31,182 bases of DNA, taken from positions 1 to 31,182 of the forward strand of contig DATEMD010000188.1 in the NCBI GenBank assembly GCA_035275845.1. The letters run 5' to 3'. Of this stretch, positions 1 to 6,401 are shown piece after piece. Position 1 is the first letter of the stretch, and each line of letters begins with the position of its first letter. The notes under the pieces were generated by a model, which saw only the letters and a program-made list of their open reading frames with translations, was not told the DNA's origin and made no database searches. Source of the stretch: REEB95 sp035275845. Lineage in GTDB: Bacteria > Pseudomonadota > Alphaproteobacteria > ATCC43930 > CGMCC-115725. Made by a program: the position numbers and the translations under genes.

Positions 1-134
1 CGAGAAAGCACATTACGGAAACGAAGCGCGTTACGACCCGTAGCAAACCCGTAGCACCACATGCGGTTTTCGTTCGCGCTTCGGGCATGAGCGACGTCGC
101 GAGCAATCCATAATCGCTTGATTTGACAGGCAAG

Positions 135-226
<92 letters not shown>

Positions 227-239
227 GACGGGCGCGGAG

Positions 240-267
240 CCTAAACCAAGCGCCCAGCCGGCCGCAA
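240..267 (-). promoter_or_regulatory. possible promoter of the tRNA-Ser gene
   Basis: On the minus strand TTGCGG (262-267) and TTTAGG (240-245) are separated by 16 bases and followed by a GC-rich discriminator just ahead of the tRNA 5' end at 226. The -35 box is partly consensus and the -10 box is poor. The call rests mainly on position and the GC-rich discriminator typical of stable-RNA promoters. Confidence 0.3.
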
Positions 268-358
268 TCCCACAAACTTGTCACGACCCACGAAGGAGAA
301 AGGCGGCGGCGACAGCGTTTTCATAGCGCGGTCGCTTGTGACCGAAAGGAGGATCGAG

Positions 359-604
359 ATGGCTGTTTTCATGCGCTCGGTTTTTTTCACGGCCGCCATG
401 CTGTCGCTTGTGGCGTGCGGTCAATCGCCCGGCTGCCGCGCCGTTACCGGCGCCGCCATGGGTGCTGCCGGCGGCGCAGCGATTGGCGCACTGGCCGGTA
501 ATCCGGCGATGGGCGCCGCGGCCGGCGGCTTGGCTGGCGGCGCGACCGGTGCCTTCACCTCGCCCGACCAGGTTTCGGCCGGCCCCTCGCCGGTCTGCAA
601 CTGA
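359..604 (+). CDS. small glycine-zipper lipoprotein, function unknown
   Basis: An 81-residue predicted lipoprotein. The ATG at 359 is chosen because a strong Shine-Dalgarno AAGGAGG lies at 346-352, 6 bases upstream; the frame stays open further upstream but without such a site. Residues 1-19 form a signal peptide ending in a lipobox (Leu-Val-Ala before Cys20), so the mature protein should be lipidated at Cys20 and membrane-anchored. Residues about 28-65 are almost entirely Gly and Ala with spaced small residues (GAAxGAAxGAA pattern), the glycine-zipper arrangement seen in small outer-membrane lipoproteins of the YMGG/SlyB kind. Such segments pack as close helical hairpins in membranes. The gene stands alone between the tRNA and rplU. 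Its exact role cannot be read from the sequence. Confidence 0.8.
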   Translation: MAVFMRSVFFTAAMLSLVACGQSPGCRAVTGAAMGAAGGAAIGALAGNPAMGAAAGGLAGGATGAFTSPDQVSAGPSPVCN

Positions 605-664
605 CCTCGGCCGCTAACCTTCGGCAAAAGCTGGAAAAATCCCCCGGGCGGCGGCGCAAAACCG

Positions 665-692
665 TTGACACGCGCCGCTTCCCGGCTATAGT
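665..692 (+). promoter_or_regulatory. sigma70-type promoter for rplU-rpmA
   Basis: TTGACA at 665-670 is a perfect -35 box. It is followed after 16 bases by TATAGT at 687-692, which differs from consensus at one position. Transcription should begin around 699, about 45 bases ahead of the rplU ATG. This is the best-matching housekeeping promoter I found in the window. Confidence 0.8.
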
Positions 693-699
693 CCGCGCC

Positions 700-732
700 A
701 ACGGATGGGCTGGTCCCGTCCGTTCTCTTTTT
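700..732 (+). promoter_or_regulatory. rplU leader hairpin with T-run (attenuator-like)
   Basis: AACGGATGGG (700-709) can pair with CCCGTCCGTT (715-724) over 10 bp with one G-T wobble and a 5-base loop. The stem is followed by CTC and a run of five T (728-732). It lies between the predicted start of transcription (about 699) and the weak ribosome binding site AGGG at 734-737. The shape is that of an intrinsic terminator inside the leader, so it could attenuate rplU-rpmA, or simply cap the 5' end of the mRNA. L21-operon leaders are known in Firmicutes; whether this one is regulatory is inference. Confidence 0.55.
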
Positions 733-743
733 CAGGGCGCGCC

Positions 744-1082
744 ATGTACGCTGTCATCCGCACCGGCGGCAAGCAATACCGAGTCGTCAAGGACGACGTA
801 ATCTTTGTCGAAAAACTCGCCGGCGAGCCGGGTTCGAGCGTGACGCTCGACGAGGTTCTCATGCTCGGCGGCGAGGGCCAGGAGCCGAAGGCTGGCGTGC
901 CGCTGATCGCCGGCGCGTCGGTTACCGCCAAAGTGCTCGAGCACAAGCTCGGCGACAAGGTCCTGGTATTCAAGAAACGGCGCCGCCACAACTATCGCCG
1001 CAAGAACGGCCATCGTCAGGCGATGACGGTTCTGCGCATCACCGGCATTCGCGCCGGCAAGGAGGCCGCTCATGGCGCATAA
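744..1082 (+). CDS. rplU: 50S ribosomal protein L21
   Basis: A 112-residue L21, a primary 23S rRNA-binding protein of the large subunit. The N-terminus has the family opening MYAVIRTGGKQYRV, and the C-terminal half has the basic signature KKRRRHNYRRKNGHRQ, which includes the conserved RRxxGHRQ motif. The ATG at 744 is chosen because it starts exactly at the family N-terminus, although the frame opens earlier at 705. The length is slightly above the common 103 residues because of a short C-terminal tail. It overlaps rpmA by 11 bases, so L27 is probably translationally coupled. It is transcribed from the promoter at 665-692 through the leader hairpin at 700-732. Confidence 0.97.
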   Translation: MYAVIRTGGKQYRVVKDDVIFVEKLAGEPGSSVTLDEVLMLGGEGQEPKAGVPLIAGASVTAKVLEHKLGDKVLVFKKRRRHNYRRKNGHRQAMTVLRITGIRAGKEAAHGA

Positions 1083-1344
1083 GAAAGCCGGCGGTTCGTC
1101 ACGTAACGGCCGCGATTCACAGGGCCGTCGCCTCGGATTGAAGCGCGCCGGCGGCGAGATTGTCGTGCCGGGCAACATCCTGGTGCGTCAACGCGGGACG
1201 AAGTTCCATCCCGGCCGCAACGTCGGCCAGGGCCGCGACCACACACTGTTCGCGCTGATCGAAGGCGTCGTGAGCTTCCATACGACGCGCGGCGGACGGA
1301 CGTTCGTGTCGGTCTCGCCGGGCCCGGCGGAGGCTGCGGAGTAG
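1072..1344 (+). CDS. rpmA: 50S ribosomal protein L27
   Basis: A 90-residue L27, located near the peptidyl transferase centre, whose N-terminal tail contacts tRNA ends. It begins MAHKKAGGSSRNGRDS, the standard bacterial N-terminus with no cleavable Firmicutes-type extension, and contains the conserved VRQRGTKFHPGxNVGxGxDHTLFA core. The start lies inside the last codons of rplU (11-base overlap). An intrinsic terminator follows 40 bases after the stop, so rplU-rpmA can behave as a two-gene unit. Confidence 0.98.
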   Translation: MAHKKAGGSSRNGRDSQGRRLGLKRAGGEIVVPGNILVRQRGTKFHPGRNVGQGRDHTLFALIEGVVSFHTTRGGRTFVSVSPGPAEAAE

Positions 1345-1384
1345 GCACTTCACCCGAACCGGCGCGACGCGCTAGATTGAATGC

Positions 1385-1414
1385 AAAGGGGGAATGGCCG
1401 CATTCCCCCTTTTT
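1385..1414 (+). terminator. intrinsic terminator between rpmA and obgE
   Basis: AAAGGGGGAATG (1385-1396) pairs perfectly over 12 bp with CATTCCCCCTTT (1401-1412) around the 4-base loop GCCG. The 3' arm ends in a T-run at 1410-1414. This is the strongest Rho-independent terminator visible in the window. It sits 40 bases after the rpmA stop and 28 bases before the obgE start, so obgE must use read-through or its own promoter. A weak candidate lies just upstream: TTCACC at 1349-1354, 18 bases, then TAGATT at 1373-1378. Confidence 0.85.
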
Positions 1415-1442
1415 CGTTCGGGGGACAGGCGGCCGAAATCCG

Positions 1443-2477
1443 ATGAAATTCCTGGATCAGGCCAAAATCTTTCTCAAGAGCGGCGACGGCGGCGCCGGCG
1501 CGGTGAGCTTTCGCCGCGAGAAATTCATCGAGTATGGCGGACCGGACGGCGGCGACGGCGGCCGCGGCGGCGACATCATCGTCGAGAGTGTGGCCAACCT
1601 CAACACGCTGATCGACTATCGTTATCAGCAGCACTTCAAAGCCGAAGGCGGTCATCACGGCATGGGCGCCAACCGCTCCGGCGCCGCCGGTGGATCGCTG
1701 GTGCTGCGCGTGCCGGCCGGCACACAGATACTCGACGAGGACAACGAGAACGTTCTGCTCGATCTCAAGCGCGCCGGCGAACGCCGCGTGCTGCTCAAAG
1801 GCGGCGACGGCGGCTTCGGCAACACGCACTACAAAAGCGCGACCAATCGCGCGCCGCGCAAAGCCGGCAAAGGCTGGCCCGGCGAGGAGCGCTGGGTTTG
1901 GCTGCGCCTCAAGCTGATCGCTGATGCCGGCCTCGTCGGCTTGCCCAACGCCGGCAAGTCGACGCTGCTCGCCACCGTATCGCGCGCCAAACCAAAGATC
2001 GCCGATTACCCCTTTACCACGTTGAAGCCGCAGCTCGGCGTCGTGCACGTGCATGAAGAAGAATTCGTCCTCGCCGACCTGCCCGGCCTGATCGAAGGCG
2101 CCAGTGAAGGCACCGGCCTCGGACATCGGTTTCTCGGCCATGTCGAACGCTGCGCGGCCATCCTGCATTTGATCGACGCGACGCTCGACGACGTGGTCGG
2201 TGCCTGGCGCACCATCCGCGCCGAGCTCGAGGCCTACGGCCACGGCCTCGCCGACAAGACCGAGTTGATCGCCCTCAATAAGGCGGATGCGGTTCCAGCC
2301 GCGGAGATGGAGAAAAAGCGCAAGGCGCTCAAGCGCGCCAGCCGCCGCGAGCCCTTGGTAATGTCTGCAGCAACCGGTGCCGGCGTCGTCAACGTGATGC
2401 AGGCGGTTGCCGCTGTGGTGCGCGCGGCGCGGCAGGATGCGGCAGGCGCGGCCGCCGAAGCGGCCGAGGCCGAATGA
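1443..2477 (+). CDS. obgE: Obg-family GTPase (ribosome assembly)
   Basis: A 344-residue Obg/CgtA GTPase, which binds the 50S subunit late in assembly and links it to growth and stringent control. Residues 1-158 form the glycine-rich Obg fold (motifs such as SGDGGAGAVSFRREKF and GGDGGRGGDI). The G domain follows: G1 GLPNAGKS at 166-173, switch I region with DYPFTTL, G3 DLPG at 212-215 and G4 NKAD at 279-282. The C-terminus is a short Ala/Glu-rich tail. The ATG at 1443 matches the family start MKFLDQAKIF. Its stop overlaps the proB start as ATGA, indicating translational coupling. obgE next to rpmA and proBA is common in Alphaproteobacteria. Confidence 0.97.
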   Translation: MKFLDQAKIFLKSGDGGAGAVSFRREKFIEYGGPDGGDGGRGGDIIVESVANLNTLIDYRYQQHFKAEGGHHGMGANRSGAAGGSLVLRVPAGTQILDEDNENVLLDLKRAGERRVLLKGGDGGFGNTHYKSATNRAPRKAGKGWPGEERWVWLRLKLIADAGLVGLPNAGKSTLLATVSRAKPKIADYPFTTLKPQLGVVHVHEEEFVLADLPGLIEGASEGTGLGHRFLGHVERCAAILHLIDATLDDVVGAWRTIRAELEAYGHGLADKTELIALNKADAVPAAEMEKKRKALKRASRREPLVMSAATGAGVVNVMQAVAAVVRAARQDAAGAAAEAAEAE

Positions 2478-3589
2478 GCCAGACGCTCGCAGCCTCGAAG
2501 CGCCTTATCGTCAAGATCGGCTCGGCGCTGCTGGCCGACGACAAGACCGGCGAGCCGCGGCGCGCCTGGCTCGAGGCGCTGCTGGCGGACATCGCCGCCT
2601 TGCGCAAGACCGGCACATCGGTGGTGATCGTCACCTCGGGCGCAGTCGCCATCGGCCGCCGCCATCTTAAATTGCCGCCCGGTCCCTTGCGGCTCGAAGA
2701 GAAGCAGGCCGCGGCGGCGGCCGGCCAGGTTCGTCTCGCGCACGTCTATCAGGAAGCGGCTGCCCGGCATGGCATCGTTGTCGCGCAAATCCTGCTGACG
2801 CCCGAAGACACCGAGGAACGCCGCCGTCATCTCAATGCGCGCGCCACCATCGAACAGCTTCTGACGCTCGAAGCCATGCCGGTGATCAACGAGAACGACA
2901 CCGTGGCGACGGCCGAGCTGCGCTTCGGCGACAACGACCGTCTGGCGGCACGCGTGGCGCAAATGATCAGCGCCGACACGCTGGTCCTGCTGTCCGATAT
3001 CGACGGCCTCTATACCGCCGATCCGCGCCGCGATAAATCCGCCAAGCATGTTCCGGAATGCCGCGAGATCACGCCCGAGATCGAGTCCATGGCCGGCAAC
3101 GCGCCGCCGGGCTCGTCGTCGGGCGGAATGGTGACCAAGCTCGCGGCGGCGCGCATCTGCCTAGCCGCCGGTTGCCGCATGGCGATCGCCAAGGGTGAAA
3201 CGATGCACGCACTGGCCGCACTCGACAAAGGCGCGCGCGCGACCTGGTTCCTGCCGGCAGCCGAACCGCTGACGGCGCGTAAGCGCTGGATCGCCGGCGC
3301 GGTCAATCCGGCCGGCGTGCTGGTGATCGACGACGGTGCCGCGCGCGCGTTGACGCGGGGCACCAGCCTGCTGCCGGCCGGCGTGACCCGGGTCGAAGGC
3401 GAATTCCAGCGCGGCGATGCGGTGATCGTGCGCGCCAAGGACGGCCACGAGCTGGCGCGCGGCCTGTCGGCCTATTCGAGCGCCGATGCGCGCGCCATCG
3501 CCGGGCACAAAAGCGGTGAAATCGAGGCCATCCTCGGCTACCGTGGCCGCGACGAAATGATCCACCGCGACGATCTGGTGGTGAAATGA
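2474..3589 (+). CDS. proB: glutamate 5-kinase
   Basis: A 371-residue enzyme that phosphorylates glutamate with ATP to gamma-glutamyl phosphate, the first step of proline synthesis. The amino-acid kinase domain (about 1-260) shows the phosphate-binding VKIGSALL near residue 13, VTSGAVAIG, PVINENDTV, RFGDNDRL and SGGMVTKL. The last 100 or so residues form a PUA domain, as in the long form of ProB. The start overlaps the obgE stop (ATGA), and its own stop overlaps the proA start in the same way. The product is handed directly to ProA, which fits the coupling. Proline feedback control is known for the family. Confidence 0.97.
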   Translation: MSQTLAASKRLIVKIGSALLADDKTGEPRRAWLEALLADIAALRKTGTSVVIVTSGAVAIGRRHLKLPPGPLRLEEKQAAAAAGQVRLAHVYQEAAARHGIVVAQILLTPEDTEERRRHLNARATIEQLLTLEAMPVINENDTVATAELRFGDNDRLAARVAQMISADTLVLLSDIDGLYTADPRRDKSAKHVPECREITPEIESMAGNAPPGSSSGGMVTKLAAARICLAAGCRMAIAKGETMHALAALDKGARATWFLPAAEPLTARKRWIAGAVNPAGVLVIDDGAARALTRGTSLLPAGVTRVEGEFQRGDAVIVRAKDGHELARGLSAYSSADARAIAGHKSGEIEAILGYRGRDEMIHRDDLVVK

Positions 3590-4878
3590 CCGCGCTCGAA
3601 ACCGCCGACGAACGGGCGAGCGAAAAGCTCCGCGAAACGATGCTCGGCTTGGGTCGCGCGGCGCGCGGCGCCGCCGCAACTCTGGCGCGCGCCTCGGCGG
3701 CGCAACGCACCGATGCGCTCAACCATGCCGCAGCCGCGATCCGTGCGACGCGCGGCACAATCACCGACGCCAACCAGCGCGATCTACAGTCGGCACACGA
3801 CAAGAAATTGTCGCCGGCGATGATCGACCGGCTGATGCTCGACGACGGGCGCATCGAAGCGATGGCGCGCGGCCTCGCCGAGGTTGCGTCCCTGCCCGAC
3901 CCGGTCGGCACCGTCCTTGCCGCCTGGACACGGCCCAACGGCTTGAAGATCGAGCGCGTGCGCGTTCCCTTGGGCGTGATTGGAATCATCTATGAATCGC
4001 GGCCCAACGTCACCGCCGACGCCGGCGGCTTGTGCATCCGCTCGGGCAATGCCGCGATCCTGCGCGGCGGCTCAGAAAGCTTCCATTCGTCACGCGCGAT
4101 CGTTGCCGCGCTCGAGACCGGCCTTGAACGGGCCAAATTGCCGCGCGCGGCGGTGCAGTTGGTGCCGACCACGGACCGCGCCGCCGTCGGCCATATGCTG
4201 GCCATGAACGACCTGATCGACGTCGTCGTGCCGCGCGGCGGCCGTTCGCTGATCGAACGCGTGCAGACCGAAAGCCGGTTGCCGGTGATCGCGCACCTCG
4301 AAGGCGTGTGTCACGTCTATCTCGATCGCGCCGCCGATCCGGTCAAGGCGCGCAAGATCGTGCTCAACGCCAAGATGCGACGCACCGGCGTATGCGGCGC
4401 CGCGGAAACGCTGCTGGTAGACCGTGCCGTCGCGGCAGCGCTGCTACCGCCGATCCTTGCCGATCTGCACGGCGCCGGCTGCGAGGTCCGCGGCGACGAG
4501 ACGGTGCGCGCGCTCGACCGCGACGCCAAAACTGCGACCGAGCAGGATTGGCACGCCGAATATCTCGACGCGATCCTGGCGGTAAAAGTGGTCGACGGAG
4601 TCGACGCCGCGATCCATCACATCAACCATTACGGTTCGCATCACACCGACGCGATCGTCACCGAGGAAAAAGCTGCGGCGGAGAAATTCCTGAACGAGGT
4701 CGACAGCGCGATCGTTCTGACCAACGCCTCGACCCAGTTCGCCGATGGCGGTGAATTTGGCATGGGCGCGGAGATTGGCATCTCGACCGGCCGGCTCCCG
4801 CCGCGTGGGCCCGTCGGGGCTGAACAATTGACGAGCTTCAAATACGTCGTGCGCGGCGACGGCCAGGTGCGGCCCTGA
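3586..4878 (+). CDS. proA: gamma-glutamyl phosphate reductase
   Basis: A 430-residue NADPH-dependent reductase that converts gamma-glutamyl phosphate to glutamate semialdehyde, the second step of proline synthesis. It has the aldehyde-dehydrogenase-like fold, with VPLGVIGIIYESRPNVT near 127-143, the GGSE segment at 161-164 and the catalytic Cys270 in RRTGVCGAAE. The C-terminal part carries the conserved FMGAEIGIST-type segment (here GEFGMGAEIGIST). Length is normal. It starts inside the proB stop (ATGA). Its TGA overlaps a CTG that is the most plausible start of nadD. Confidence 0.97.
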   Translation: MTALETADERASEKLRETMLGLGRAARGAAATLARASAAQRTDALNHAAAAIRATRGTITDANQRDLQSAHDKKLSPAMIDRLMLDDGRIEAMARGLAEVASLPDPVGTVLAAWTRPNGLKIERVRVPLGVIGIIYESRPNVTADAGGLCIRSGNAAILRGGSESFHSSRAIVAALETGLERAKLPRAAVQLVPTTDRAAVGHMLAMNDLIDVVVPRGGRSLIERVQTESRLPVIAHLEGVCHVYLDRAADPVKARKIVLNAKMRRTGVCGAAETLLVDRAVAAALLPPILADLHGAGCEVRGDETVRALDRDAKTATEQDWHAEYLDAILAVKVVDGVDAAIHHINHYGSHHTDAIVTEEKAAAEKFLNEVDSAIVLTNASTQFADGGEFGMGAEIGISTGRLPPRGPVGAEQLTSFKYVVRGDGQVRP

Positions 4879-5495
4879 CGCTCGCTGCGCTCGGCATTGG
4901 CCATGCGCCGCCGCGCCGCGTCGGCCTGCTCGGCGGCTCGTTCAATCCGGCCCATCGCGGCCACGTGCAGCTAAGCCTCGAGGCGCTGCGGCGGCTCGGG
5001 CTCGACGAGGTGTGGTGGCTGGTGGCGCCGCAAAACCCGCTCAAACCGGCCAAAGACATGGCGCCGGCGGCACGGCGGCTGGCCGGCGCGCGCGCCTTGG
5101 TTTGCCACCCGCGCATCCGCGTATTGGACCTCGAAAGCCGGCTCGGCACGCTCTTCACGCGCGACACGCTGCGGGCCTTGCAGGCGCGCTTTCCGCGCAC
5201 CAGATTCGTTTGGCTGATGGGCGCGGACAACCTGTCGCAAATCCGTCATTGGCGCGGCTGGCGCGAAATTTTTGCGTCGCTCCCCATTGCGGTCTTTGCG
5301 CGCCCTACGTATTGTCGAGGGGCTTTGGCCGCGCTGCCCGCCCATCGCTTTGCCCGCTACCGTCTATCCGCCGCCTCGGCGCGGCGGCTCTCCGGCGCCA
5401 AGCCGCCGGCCTGGATTTTCCTGTGGTCGATGCTCGACCCGCACTCCGCCACCCAAATCCGCCAACATATTCGAGGTGACCGCCATACCGCGTAG
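4875..5495 (+). CDS. nadD: nicotinate-nucleotide adenylyltransferase, non-canonical start
   Basis: NadD converts nicotinate mononucleotide and ATP to deamido-NAD in NAD synthesis. The frame carries the nucleotide-binding signature GLLGGSFNPAHRGH (codons at about 4923-4964), then EVWWLVAPQNPLK, FVWLMGADNL and the C-terminal HSATQIR, the counterpart of the ISSTxIR motif. No ATG, GTG or TTG exists in frame between the preceding stop (4821-4823) and the signature; the first canonical start, GTG at 4965, would remove it. I place the start at CTG 4875, which overlaps the proA stop as CTGA and gives 206 residues, normal for NadD, with AGGTG (4865-4869) upstream. ATT at 4896 is an alternative. A small sequence error in the GCC/CGC-rich stretch 4903-4920 is also possible, since an ATG at 4903 is only out of frame. 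Confidence 0.85.
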   Translation: MTLAALGIGHAPPRRVGLLGGSFNPAHRGHVQLSLEALRRLGLDEVWWLVAPQNPLKPAKDMAPAARRLAGARALVCHPRIRVLDLESRLGTLFTRDTLRALQARFPRTRFVWLMGADNLSQIRHWRGWREIFASLPIAVFARPTYCRGALAALPAHRFARYRLSAASARRLSGAKPPAWIFLWSMLDPHSATQIRQHIRGDRHTA

Positions 5496-5880
5496 CAAAC
5501 CCGTGAAGGTCAAGAAGCGGCGCAGCGCCGCTCGCCATGACGCCCTGTTGCGCCTGATCGAGACCGCCCTGGACGACGGCAAAGCCGAAGAAATCGCCGT
5601 CATCGACCTCGAAAATAAATCGACCCTCGCCGATTACATGGTCATCGCCAGCGGACACTCGCAGCGTCAAATCGTGGCGCTGGCCGAACGGGTGCTCGAC
5701 GCTTTGCGTGGCGCCGGCTATCGGCATCGATCGGTCGAAGGTTTACAGCGCGGCGAATGGGTTCTGGTCGACGCGGGCGACGTCATCGTCCATCTGTTCC
5801 GGCCCGAACAGCGCGCCCACTACAATCTCGAGAAAATGTGGGGTGAGGCCTTCGCTGCGCTGGACGAATCGATCGCCTGA
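5476..5880 (+). CDS. rsfS: ribosomal silencing factor RsfS
   Basis: RsfS (Iojap/YbeB family) binds L14 and blocks joining of the 30S subunit when nutrients are scarce. The core is clear: VIDLENKSTLADYMVIASG, then RxIVALAE and SVEGLQRGEWVLVDAGDVIVHLF, then HYNLEKMWG near the C-terminus. I use GTG 5476, giving 134 residues and a 20-base overlap with nadD. GTG 5503, which gives 125 residues, is equally possible; neither has a good Shine-Dalgarno. The N-terminus is lysine/arginine-rich before the conserved domain. nadD-rsfS-rlmH is a widely conserved order. Confidence 0.93.
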   Translation: MTAIPRSKPVKVKKRRSAARHDALLRLIETALDDGKAEEIAVIDLENKSTLADYMVIASGHSQRQIVALAERVLDALRGAGYRHRSVEGLQRGEWVLVDAGDVIVHLFRPEQRAHYNLEKMWGEAFAALDESIA

Positions 5881-5895
5881 GCGCGTCCGCGCACC

Positions 5896-6354
5896 ATGCG
5901 CATCGTCATTTCCGCCGTCGGTAAGCTCAAACCCGGCCCACATCGCGATCTCGCCGTACATTATGCCGGTCGTCTGCGTTGGCCGCTGACCATCCGCGAG
6001 GTCGAGGAACGCCGCAAGCTGCCACCGGCGGAAATCAAGACGCGCGAAGCCGCCCTCCTGCTCGACGCCATCCCCAAAGGCGCGACGGTGGTCGCACTCG
6101 ACGAGCGCGGCACGGCGCTGGCGAGTGCCGATTTCGCCAAACGACTCGCCCGCTGGCGTGACACCGGTGTGAGCGACCTCGCTTTTGTCATCGGCGGCGC
6201 CGACGGCCTCGCCGACACGGTTCGCCGCCAAGCCGCGTTCGTCCTGTCTCTCGGCGCCGCGACTTGGCCACATTTTCTCGTCCGAGGCATGCTGCTGGAG
6301 CAACTCTACCGTGCGGAAACCCTGATCGCGGGCCACCCTTATCACCGCGAATAG
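5896..6354 (+). CDS. rlmH: 23S rRNA pseudouridine-1915 N3-methyltransferase RlmH
   Basis: A 152-residue SPOUT-class methyltransferase that methylates the pseudouridine at 23S position 1915 on assembled ribosomes, using S-adenosylmethionine. It shows the family start MRIVISAVGKLKPGP, the ALDERGTALASxxFA segment, the knot motif FVIGGADGL and the C-terminal LxxEQLYRAxTLIAGHPYHRE ending, which is diagnostic. It lies 15 bases after rsfS and 47 bases before gpmI. Length is typical (about 155). Confidence 0.97.
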   Translation: MRIVISAVGKLKPGPHRDLAVHYAGRLRWPLTIREVEERRKLPPAEIKTREAALLLDAIPKGATVVALDERGTALASADFAKRLARWRDTGVSDLAFVIGGADGLADTVRRQAAFVLSLGAATWPHFLVRGMLLEQLYRAETLIAGHPYHRE

Positions 6355-6401
6355 GCCCCCGGACCCTACCGCTGGCGGCGTCGTTCCTTTATATATCCGG
6401 C

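Noticed and set aside
39..52. CGTAGCAAACCCGT near the left edge also occurs at about 5491-5504 in the nadD/rsfS overlap
   Set aside because: Only two copies of 14 bases, one within coding sequence; no sign of a repeat family.
1..134. Left edge before the tRNA
   Set aside because: No gene, terminator or convincing promoter; only a short direct repeat of CCCGTAGCA.
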